NCBI RefSeq assembly: GCF_947490415.1
Contig: NZ_CANLGX010000001.1
Coordinates: 248,001 to 312,000 of the forward strand
From: an uncultured Eudoraea sp.
GTDB taxonomy: Bacteria > Bacteroidota > Bacteroidia > Flavobacteriales > Flavobacteriaceae
Length of the DNA stretch: 64,000 nucleotides
Reading direction: 5' to 3'
Shown: in pieces, positions 26,225-34,104 of the stretch
Layout: every line of letters starts with the position of its first letter
Position numbering within the stretch: the first letter of the stretch is position 1
Made by a program: the position numbers and the translations under genes
Notes under the pieces: generated by a model
What the model was told of the DNA's origin: nothing
Databases searched by the model: none
The model's input: the letters and a program-made list of their open reading frames with translations, nothing else

Positions 26225-27730
26225 CTAATTCTGTGGTCTGGACCCCAGGGTCTTCACCACTTTATCTATTCCAAGAGAACTGCCCGAGACAGGCGGGAAT
26301 TCCTTAAAGGTTGCCAGAAACTTACCCACATAAGCCTGGGCAGGTACAAAAAGCCACATATTATCCCCATACCATCTGGTATACATTGAAGATTCCCATG
26401 AGACTTCAAAGGGATCTGCTCGTAAGTTGATTACCAACGGCCATGATGGGGTTTTTCTGAAGCCTTCGTTGATAGAGCCTTCCATATAGGAAAAATGTAG
26501 TTTCCAGTTATTATACCGTACAGCATTAAGATTACCTGCAGCATCAAAATAGAAGATCTCTTTCCTTGGGCTTTCTTTGACTTCTCCCTTCCAAAAAGGC
26601 ATTTGGTTATAGCCATCTAAATGCACTTTAAAATTCTTGCCGTTAGCCTCATATCCTTTCAATAATCGTTCTTTCACATCCGGAACTCCGGCCGCTGCCA
26701 ATAAGGTAGGCATCATATCTTCATGGGAATGGATTTCATTGAAAATTGTCCCCGGTTTTATCACTCCGGGCCAGCGAATAACGCAAGGCACCCTAAAACC
26801 ACCTTCCCAGGTAGAGCCTTTCTCACCTGCAAAAGGGGTAGTCCCGCCATCAGGCCAGGTAAACTTCTCAGCCCCATTATCTGTAGAATACATGATGATG
26901 GTATTGTCTATGATACCCAATTCTTCTAATTTCTTTAAAACACGGCCTATGGCTTTATCGTGCTCTACCATCCCATCAGGATAAAGGCCTATGCCTGTTA
27001 CACCTTCACTTTCTTCCTTAAGATGGGTCCAAACATGCATTCTTGTGGCACTTAACCATACAAAAAATGGTTTCCCCGCATTATGGGCTCTTTCTATAAA
27101 GGATATGGCGGCATCTGTAAACTCGTCATCTGCGGTCTCCATTCTTTTTCGTGTCATTGGGCCGGTATCCTCTATTTTGCCATCCGCATAGGAATGCAAT
27201 ACTCCTCTGGGACCAAACTCCTTATGAAAGGCAGGGTCTTTTGGATAATAGTAGGTTTCTGGTTCCTCTTCCGCATTTAAGTGATATAGATTTCCAAAAA
27301 ATTCGTCAAAACCATGGTTGGTTGGTAACATCTCGTCCCGATCCCCTAAGTGGTTCTTGCCAAACTGTCCTGAGGTATACCCCTGGTTTTTCAATAATTC
27401 AGCTATGGTAGGCTGGTTGGCTTTAATCCCCTGAGCGCCCCCTGGCATACCAATGGTTAACAAACCTGTCCTAAAAGGATGCTGCCCTAAAATAAAAGCC
27501 GCCCTTCCGGCCGTACAGGATTGCTGTGCATACCAATCGGTAAAAACAGCCCCTTCCTTACCAATACGATCAATATTTGGGGTTTTATAGCCCATCATGC
27601 CCTGGCTATTGATACTGATATTGGAATATCCGATATCATCACCCCATATCACGAGGATATTCGGCTTTTTCTGCGCAAAACCAATAGCGATAAACGCCAT
27701 AAAAAGTAATAAGAAAATTTGTTTTTTCAT
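26225..27730 (-). CDS. Arylsulfatase (sulfatase family, formylglycine type)
   Basis: This 501-residue protein has a Sec signal ending at GFAQ, so it is exported. The N-terminal metal site is in ILVIWGDDIGY (Asp31, Asp32). The active-site motif is C72-T-A-G-R76; the Cys is expected to become formylglycine. This is the C-x-A-x-R variant instead of the usual C-x-P-x-R. Further sulfatase landmarks are GQFGKNHLGD (Lys/His), YSTDNGAEK (Asp-Asn metal ligands) and GGFRVPCVIRWPG. It hydrolyses sulfate esters, perhaps of algal material. No maturation enzyme or SusCD pair is next to it and it is transcribed alone. Confidence 0.9.
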   Translation of the reverse strand: MKKQIFLLLFMAFIAIGFAQKKPNILVIWGDDIGYSNISINSQGMMGYKTPNIDRIGKEGAVFTDWYAQQSCTAGRAAFILGQHPFRTGLLTIGMPGGAQGIKANQPTIAELLKNQGYTSGQFGKNHLGDRDEMLPTNHGFDEFFGNLYHLNAEEEPETYYYPKDPAFHKEFGPRGVLHSYADGKIEDTGPMTRKRMETADDEFTDAAISFIERAHNAGKPFFVWLSATRMHVWTHLKEESEGVTGIGLYPDGMVEHDKAIGRVLKKLEELGIIDNTIIMYSTDNGAEKFTWPDGGTTPFAGEKGSTWEGGFRVPCVIRWPGVIKPGTIFNEIHSHEDMMPTLLAAAGVPDVKERLLKGYEANGKNFKVHLDGYNQMPFWKGEVKESPRKEIFYFDAAGNLNAVRYNNWKLHFSYMEGSINEGFRKTPSWPLVINLRADPFEVSWESSMYTRWYGDNMWLFVPAQAYVGKFLATFKEFPPVSGSSLGIDKVVKTLGSRPQN

Positions 27731-28085
27731 AAGTGCAATTTTTTTGGTTTATAATATAATTGAGGGGAAACAATTGAAGTGCTAAAGATAATATAATGTA
27801 TTAGAAATATTTAATTAAGCAGGCTGGTTTTTGGGGACATTTCATGATTTTTAATACAAACCCGAACATGTTGATTACTATGAACGCTCTTCTTAGTGTT
27901 GTCTTAAAATGCAGCGCACATTAAAAGAATATTCTCTCTATACATCATGGTTTTTGCAGTTCAGTTCCTGTAATGTATGAAGGTAAGGTAGCTGATGTAC
28001 ATTGGATACGGATAAACCAGCATTCAAATTTTTTGCTCAAATCTTTTTACATTATAGCAGAGGCTTAAAAAATGGCAGGCCAGAG
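27731..28085. other. Intergenic region, nothing recognisable
   Basis: These 355 bases lie between the starts and ends of two minus-strand genes. On the minus strand TATCTTTA near 27755-27765 is one base off the -7 consensus and could serve the arylsulfatase, but without a well-placed TTG. I see no hairpin, repeat or small coding frame worth reporting. Confidence 0.4.
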
Positions 28086-28769
28086 CTATTTCTCGAAAGC
28101 TTTTACCATAGTTTCTACATACTTTTGAGCCGTTTTATATGCTTCCTTAGGATCATCCAATTCGGATGTTACTACAGCCACTAATTGGTTTTCCTCGGGC
28201 TCATCAAGATTATAAAATACGGTCTCTAAAATATACGTAGTTGAAGTACTGGTGGATGTAGAAGTGGGAATATAGCCTCCAAATGAATCATAGTAAGAAC
28301 CATATGCATAAGGAGTCCTGTAATAACTATTAAATCCGCCGTAATAACCTGGATATCCGTAACCCCCTGATACACCCATGTAAACTCCGCTACTGGAGGT
28401 TGTGGTTGTACTCTCCTGATCCTTTACAACAACAATAACAATTCCATTATACCCTTCACTATCCAGAATGCTTTGGACAAAAGCTACCCGTTCTTCTGTA
28501 ATTTCCTTGTTCGTATAAATTTTTGGAAATTTTTTAAAACTTTCTGAAGCCTTGTAGCCTTCTGCCCTCAATTCATTGGCGAGCGCTTCTTCAAAAGCTA
28601 TTCTGGCGGTATTGTCGGCAGTTCTTGCCAAAACCAGAATATTTTTTTCCTTGAATTTAGCTATAGTCTCTTCTTCCGCGGTCCAGGAGTCTCGAACTTT
28701 TACACTACCGCAGTTTTGAAACACAAATGAGAAAACAAGCAATACTAGTATGGTAAGATTTTTTTTCAT
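28086..28769 (-). CDS. Lipoprotein of a three-member paralogous family (member 3)
   Basis: The ATG at 28769 gives a 227-residue protein with a lipoprotein signal ending in the lipobox FQNC; an in-frame start at 28811 is rejected. The shared block is NILVLARTADNTARIAFEEA followed by LRAEGYKASESFKKFPKIY, very close to the 22822 protein. It then has YNGIVIVVVKDQ, a Gly/Tyr-rich segment, and a low-complexity Thr-Ser run (TSTSTSTSTT) before YILETVFYNLDEPEENQLVA. The function is unknown. It is 104 bases downstream of the large phosphoesterase-barrel gene on the same strand. Confidence 0.75.
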   Translation of the reverse strand: MKKNLTILVLLVFSFVFQNCGSVKVRDSWTAEEETIAKFKEKNILVLARTADNTARIAFEEALANELRAEGYKASESFKKFPKIYTNKEITEERVAFVQSILDSEGYNGIVIVVVKDQESTTTTSSSGVYMGVSGGYGYPGYYGGFNSYYRTPYAYGSYYDSFGGYIPTSTSTSTSTTYILETVFYNLDEPEENQLVAVVTSELDDPKEAYKTAQKYVETMVKAFEK

Positions 28770-28872
28770 AACAATTAGAGAAATTATAGATTTTTTATTT
28801 AAGTGGACCAAGCTACTAAAAATATACCACCTAATTGTGCTGGATATCTAATTATATTACATTTGAATCTTA

Positions 28873-31800
28873 CTATAACCCCAAAATAAATCCAAAATAA
28901 AATCGCAGTCCATCATCTGAACTAAATAACCCAAGATTAGCAGTGATCAAATCTGCACCATTTACAAAAACACCGCCCCCCACAGAGGTATTCCAGCTTT
29001 TTTCATTAAATGCAGGTTCCACAATCAGGCTGTCGTCTACCCAGATTCTGCCTACATCAAAACCACCAAATATACCCACCTCAACCGGTACAAGGCCAGT
29101 TTTATATCTTTTAAAGTTAAAGCGCAGATCAGAACTCTGATAAAATGATGATTTTCCCGTAAAACGTTGGTTTCTATAACCTCTTAAGCCGTCGTCTCCC
29201 CCTATACTCGCTGCCTGATAAAACTCAAAATCATCACCAAAAATTAGATGAGCCTTAGATTTAGTGGCTAAAACTAATTGCCCGTTTGGTGATATCTTGT
29301 ATGCAAAACCAAGCGTTGGGATTAAATACCCAAATGTATTTGAATTCTCAAGATTGGATGTAATTCCGGTTTGTAATTCCGCTTCCATACCCAAGGTGGG
29401 GAAAGCGGGGTTATCATTATTCGCATAACTATAAACCGCTTCGGCACCCACAAAATTGTTTTTTTCTTCCTGAGGTATAAAATCCGAAAACAAATTGATA
29501 TATCTTCCTTCAGTCTCTTCCAACTCGTAGGATTTATAGTTTACCCCTATACCAAATTCTCCCCCATTCTCGCCATGCCATACCAAACCTGCAGAACCTC
29601 CTAATGTTCCCAGTTTAACGCGATTGTAATTCAGATCAAAATTTTCCTCATCATCGGCATTAGGATTCGGGGTTGAATTTCCAAATCCAAAAAAGTTTAT
29701 ACTGTAATTAGGGCTTGTAAATACCCCATTAATCGCCAGATTCCATTTACCCACAACATGAGCAAATTCGCCCCAATATCTCAAATCAAAACCACCTGTA
29801 GAAGTATAAAGGGCGGCAGCTATCCTGTTGGTAGACGTAAACGGATTTCGTTCAAATCCATAAGCGGTATGAGCACCAATAACACCTATTTTGAAGCCAT
29901 CATCCGGGTTAATTCCAAGTAGTGGGAGTAATGCATTAACATTATACTTTGGTTTTCTATAATCATAATTATTATTCTCATAATCGTCTCTGATATGTTG
30001 CTTACCCTTATTGGTAATCAACGTATTAGGTTTACTTTTAAAATCATAGATATGTGTTTTTTGCCCATTTACCACCTCATATCTATCATTATTAGAACCC
30101 CCAATAACCCGGAGTTTTATCAGGTGGTCTCCATTGCCCGAAACGTGAAAATAATCTTCATCATCCAGACCATATATCCAAATTTCTTTCGTGCTGCCAA
30201 CCTCAAATGTCCGTTTAAAAAATACCGGTCCCTTTTCACCTTTTTTAATCCGGTATCCGGTAACTTTTGTCCTACCTTCAGGCATTCGTTCAATTTCAAA
30301 CCAATCATCCTTATCTGTACCTCGTACTACTGCATATTTGTTTACCACTTTGAAATACGCATCGGAAATTTTTCGCAAATTAGAACGCCTTCCTTTTAAC
30401 TTGCGCTTTATATCCTCCATATTCTCATCCTTCACTTCGTCAGGCAACTTTTCAAATGCGGCTTCTATTACCTCATCTGTTATATGAGAGACTACATAAG
30501 CCGCTTGTTCATCCCAAATTGCCTTATCTGATTCTTGTATCACGACAACATCAAGTACATATGGATTTAAATTGCTCCATTGAACATCTTTAATATCCTC
30601 ATCGTATGAATTTAAGACACGTGCGGGAGCTGCCAGTAACGTAGCCAGCCCCAGGGCAAAACCATCATTCATAATTGAAAATGCCTGATCGCGATCTCTG
30701 GGTACCGGCTTATAGGTAGTCACCCCATTTTCTTCAAAAACGGCCCAGCGCCACTGATCCTGATGACGATCCCAATCTCCTAAAAGCATATCAAAAAGTC
30801 GGGCACGCACATAGGTGGTTTCATCTACCCTGTGATTTTCATTCTTTTTCAATTTGTCGATCATATCATGAGTACTGATCATCTCATTGGCATAGCCAAA
30901 ACTGGCTTTATCGCCATGGCCGTCTGCTGTCCTTTCCTCAATCGTATACAATGCGTCGCCAAATTCATTGTTAAAACGGCCTATTGCATTTTGTTTTGGC
31001 ACATAAAACAATTTAGGATTGGTGTGGTATATCCCTACGGCATCAGATAAATCTCCTATAATAAATGGCATATAAGGATGATCTCCCGTAAATACGTCTA
31101 ATATAAGTTCCTCTGTTTTTGTATTTTTAAACTCGTCCTTAACATATTGATCCTTAAAACCAACGGATTGTATGTAGAGTAGTGCATCCTTCCGCATTCC
31201 CCGCATAATATATTCCTGCCCTTTCTTATTTACGAAACGCAATGAACTAGACTGGTGCCCTCCTCCTTTTCGCACAGGACTTAGTCCGCCGTAGAGGGTA
31301 TCCAGGTTAACGGTTGGAACGGTTACTTCCGTACTAAATAATTTTCGATAACGTTCTCCCCATAGCCATTTAAACGTTTTACCTTTAGTTGTTTCTTCTT
31401 TGGTATAAATTGAAGTTGTTTTTTCTCCCGGGAAGTTAGCCGGATAGTCAATTGCAATTGGACGATCTTCAGTTAATACCTGAGTTTCAAATACTATTTT
31501 ATCCTCTTTGGAAGAATAAAAACTCAGGTGAGAAGAACCATCCTTATAAACATCCAATCTTGCGTAACCGGGAGATCCATAGGAAAATTGGCCTCCGCCC
31601 ACATTCCGGGTAGGTGTAGTTTTAGAGCCTGCCCCACTAACTATTTGAGGCAAACTTTCCTCAACCAAATATTGAAGGCTGTGTTCATGGCCAGAAACAA
31701 ATATTACTTTATCATTTTCCTGAGATAAGGTAATTATTCGATCTCTAAACTCATCATATCTTTTGTATTGTATATCTGCCGGAGAAACGCCACCTGCGCG

Positions 31801-32574
31801 TCGGAGGACATTTTTTAAAGTCCCTAAAATTGGAATTGGGGTCATATGCTGACCAACTGAAAACTGGCCCCCATGCGGTCCATTTGTAAACAAGGGGTGA
31901 TGCATGGCAACAATTGTGGTTTTACCTCTGGCCTTTTTTATTAGACTTTCATATTCAATAAAGAAACGGCCACGGGTTCCAATTTCACATTCATCATTCA
32001 ATGTAGGAAACTTGTCCCATTTGGTGAGATACCATTCAGTATCAATGATAATTAACTCCACATCATCATTAATTTCTACTTTTCGTATTGGGCAGCCATC
32101 CTCAGGAAGGAAGGTGTTTTTACCAAGTTTGTCTTCAACATACTCCTCCTGGCGTTTGAGACCTTTAGGGCCTTCACTGTACCAATCGTGATTTCCCGGA
32201 ATAAAAATTGTTCTCCCGGCAAAGTCTTGTACCGCATCTGTTTGTACATTCAGCTGATGTTCTGCAAATTCTCTGCCTTCTGCACCTCTTTTGGGCAGAC
32301 CTTTTGGATAGATGTTATCACCCAAAAATAAGGCTGTACTGTTTTTAGAGGCCCCTTTCAATACTTTTTCAAAATCTTGCAGTGCCTCAGATTTTGATCC
32401 TAAAGGTGAATTCCCCGCATCTCCTATTAAATAAAAAGTGTGTTGTATATCACTTTCAGAATGTCGTGGAATCATAGCCTCTTCCTTGTACTGGGCCTTG
32501 TACGTAGCACAGGAATATAATACTAAAAAGCTGACTATTAAAGTCAGTGACTTGGATATACTGTTCATTTTCAA
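28873..32574 (-). CDS. Metallophosphoesterase + kinase-like region + Omp85-type barrel, outer-membrane lipoprotein
   Basis: This 1233-residue protein may start at 32574 or 32568. A lipoprotein signal ends in LYSC (Cys22). Residues about 45-330 are a calcineurin-like phosphoesterase: IGDAG (Asp52), LGDNIYP (Asp86, Asn87), GNHDW (127-131), AMHHPL (223-228) and SGHEHS (294-299). Residues about 440-660 are unlike any phosphatase but have DMLLGDWDRH (595-604) and PVPRDRDQAF (623-632), which resemble the catalytic loop and metal-binding Asp of Fam20/CotH/HipA-type kinases. Residues about 870-1233 are a 16-strand-like Omp85 barrel with the L6 motif GLRGYRNQRF (1129-1138). Such long 'metallophosphoesterases' occur across Bacteroidota; their substrate is unknown. 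The kinase reading is my inference. Confidence 0.85.
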   Translation of the reverse strand: MKMNSISKSLTLIVSFLVLYSCATYKAQYKEEAMIPRHSESDIQHTFYLIGDAGNSPLGSKSEALQDFEKVLKGASKNSTALFLGDNIYPKGLPKRGAEGREFAEHQLNVQTDAVQDFAGRTIFIPGNHDWYSEGPKGLKRQEEYVEDKLGKNTFLPEDGCPIRKVEINDDVELIIIDTEWYLTKWDKFPTLNDECEIGTRGRFFIEYESLIKKARGKTTIVAMHHPLFTNGPHGGQFSVGQHMTPIPILGTLKNVLRRAGGVSPADIQYKRYDEFRDRIITLSQENDKVIFVSGHEHSLQYLVEESLPQIVSGAGSKTTPTRNVGGGQFSYGSPGYARLDVYKDGSSHLSFYSSKEDKIVFETQVLTEDRPIAIDYPANFPGEKTTSIYTKEETTKGKTFKWLWGERYRKLFSTEVTVPTVNLDTLYGGLSPVRKGGGHQSSSLRFVNKKGQEYIMRGMRKDALLYIQSVGFKDQYVKDEFKNTKTEELILDVFTGDHPYMPFIIGDLSDAVGIYHTNPKLFYVPKQNAIGRFNNEFGDALYTIEERTADGHGDKASFGYANEMISTHDMIDKLKKNENHRVDETTYVRARLFDMLLGDWDRHQDQWRWAVFEENGVTTYKPVPRDRDQAFSIMNDGFALGLATLLAAPARVLNSYDEDIKDVQWSNLNPYVLDVVVIQESDKAIWDEQAAYVVSHITDEVIEAAFEKLPDEVKDENMEDIKRKLKGRRSNLRKISDAYFKVVNKYAVVRGTDKDDWFEIERMPEGRTKVTGYRIKKGEKGPVFFKRTFEVGSTKEIWIYGLDDEDYFHVSGNGDHLIKLRVIGGSNNDRYEVVNGQKTHIYDFKSKPNTLITNKGKQHIRDDYENNNYDYRKPKYNVNALLPLLGINPDDGFKIGVIGAHTAYGFERNPFTSTNRIAAALYTSTGGFDLRYWGEFAHVVGKWNLAINGVFTSPNYSINFFGFGNSTPNPNADDEENFDLNYNRVKLGTLGGSAGLVWHGENGGEFGIGVNYKSYELEETEGRYINLFSDFIPQEEKNNFVGAEAVYSYANNDNPAFPTLGMEAELQTGITSNLENSNTFGYLIPTLGFAYKISPNGQLVLATKSKAHLIFGDDFEFYQAASIGGDDGLRGYRNQRFTGKSSFYQSSDLRFNFKRYKTGLVPVEVGIFGGFDVGRIWVDDSLIVEPAFNEKSWNTSVGGGVFVNGADLITANLGLFSSDDGLRFYFGFILGL

Positions 32575-32892
32575 AGCAAAAGACTATAGCCTGGTTGAAT
32601 TAACTGAATCATTACCTATTTGCCAAAACACAACTAAATTTTACAAAGATCTTGTATGGTTTGACTTTTAAAATTCCCATTTAATTAGGAAAATATAAGC
32701 TATAAAGATAACCAATCCACTAGAATTGAAAACAACTAACCAAAAGGTCGGTGATTGGAATAAAATGAAGTTAATTCTCGGAGAATTACATTCCTGATTG
32801 ATATTTAAATAGATCCAAATAAACTTGGTTGAAGTTAGATAACTTTAGATGAAACCATATAATTTGTAATTTTTGTTTTATAAATTTGAAAC
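32575..32892. other. Divergent intergenic region, no clear element
   Basis: These 318 bases separate two divergent genes and must hold both promoters. TAAATTTG at 32881-32888 fits the -7 consensus but ends 4 bases before the ATG of the HD gene and has no TTG 19-23 bases before it. I see no dyad of the kind found upstream of nifJ and no terminator. Confidence 0.4.
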
Positions 32893-34080
32893 ATGTCTGA
32901 AATTCTTTTAAAAACCGAAGCCTTTGTCGTTGATTTATTATCGACCAAGTTGGACGAAAAATATCTTTATCATAACCTGAGACACACCCAACGGGTAGTA
33001 AAAAGCACCCGGGAATTGATAGAAGCTCATACGATAAATGATAGGGAAAAGGAATTCCTGTTATTGGCCTCCTGGCTGCACGATACGGGTTATACAAAGG
33101 GTCACGAGGAGCACGAAAGTAGTAGCTGTAAAATTGCAGCTGAATTTCTGGAAAAGGAAGGTTATGATGCGGAGGGAATTGAAAATGTACAAGCTTGTAT
33201 AATGGCTACAAGGAGGCACTATGAACCCAAAAGTTTGAGTGAACAGATTATACGCGATGCCGATGCCTCACATTTCGCACAAAAAAGCTATTTGGAAACT
33301 TGTGAACTGCTGCGGGAAGAACTTTCACTGTTGGGGATTGCTAATTATACTGTTAAAGAGTGGATGGAGGAGAATATCAAAATGTTCAGAACGGAACACC
33401 ATTATTATACAGATTATGCCAAAGCAAACTGGCTCGAGAGAAAAGACAAGAATCTGATGATTCTTTTGAAAGAGGTAAAAAAAGAAAAAGAAATTGCCAA
33501 AAAAGAACAATTAAAAGCAAAATATAAAACTGAAAGTCCGGATAGGGGCATACAAACTTTATTTAGGGTTACCTTAAAAAACCACATTACGCTAAGTGAT
33601 ATTGCAGATACTAAAGCAAATATTTTGCTATCTGTTAACGCAATTATGATTTCTGTGGTACTGTCCAACCTAATACCAAAACTAGATAACCCCTCCAATG
33701 CTTATCTCATCTACCCCACTCTAATTTTTTTATTCTTCACCCTGACTTCAATGGTGATGGCCGTTATAGCAACCCGTCCTAATGTAGGCAGCGGTAAATT
33801 TAGCAAGGCTGATGTAGCCAATAAAAAGGTGAACCTCCTATTCTTTGGTAATTTTCATAAAATGAAACTGGAAGACTATGAGTTGGCCTTACAAGAATTG
33901 GTAAAGGACAAAGATTATATTTATTCATCGCTCACTAAAGACCTCTATTTTCTTGGCTTAGTGCTTCACAGAAAATATAAGATCCTGCGCTGGACTTATT
34001 CTATATTTATGGTAGGGATTATAGTATCCGTAATCGCTTTTGCTGTTGCTTTTAACTATTTAGGTAAAATTCAGTACTAA
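32893..34080 (+). CDS. HD-domain phosphohydrolase fused to a Pycsar-effector (PycTM/DUF5706) membrane domain
   Basis: This is a 395-residue protein. Residues 1-180 are an HD domain with all expected metal ligands: H31 (HNLRHTQRVV), H63-D64 (WLHDTGY) and D122/D124 (IRDADAS), so hydrolysis of a nucleotide or cyclic nucleotide is plausible. A Lys/Glu-rich helix (about 182-212) links to the C-terminal Pycsar effector domain: TLFRVTLKNHITLSDIADTK, then TM helices at about 243-260, 270-292 and 366-389, with RPNVGSGKF in between. In Pycsar phage defence this domain is the membrane effector that responds to cCMP or cUMP. No cyclase gene lies nearby, so a defence role is not shown. Its terminator overlaps the 3' end of the convergent GAF gene. 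Confidence 0.85.
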   Translation: MSEILLKTEAFVVDLLSTKLDEKYLYHNLRHTQRVVKSTRELIEAHTINDREKEFLLLASWLHDTGYTKGHEEHESSSCKIAAEFLEKEGYDAEGIENVQACIMATRRHYEPKSLSEQIIRDADASHFAQKSYLETCELLREELSLLGIANYTVKEWMEENIKMFRTEHHYYTDYAKANWLERKDKNLMILLKEVKKEKEIAKKEQLKAKYKTESPDRGIQTLFRVTLKNHITLSDIADTKANILLSVNAIMISVVLSNLIPKLDNPSNAYLIYPTLIFLFFTLTSMVMAVIATRPNVGSGKFSKADVANKKVNLLFFGNFHKMKLEDYELALQELVKDKDYIYSSLTKDLYFLGLVLHRKYKILRWTYSIFMVGIIVSVIAFAVAFNYLGKIQY

Positions 34081-34085
34081 TCTCG

Positions 34086-34104
34086 AAGCCTTTCTAGGCT
34101 TTTA
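34086..34104 (+). terminator. Short terminator between convergent genes
   Basis: AAGCCT (34086-34091), loop TTCT, AGGCTT (34096-34101), then TTTA. It starts 5 bases after the HD gene stop and overlaps the last codons of the minus-strand GAF gene. Confidence 0.6.
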
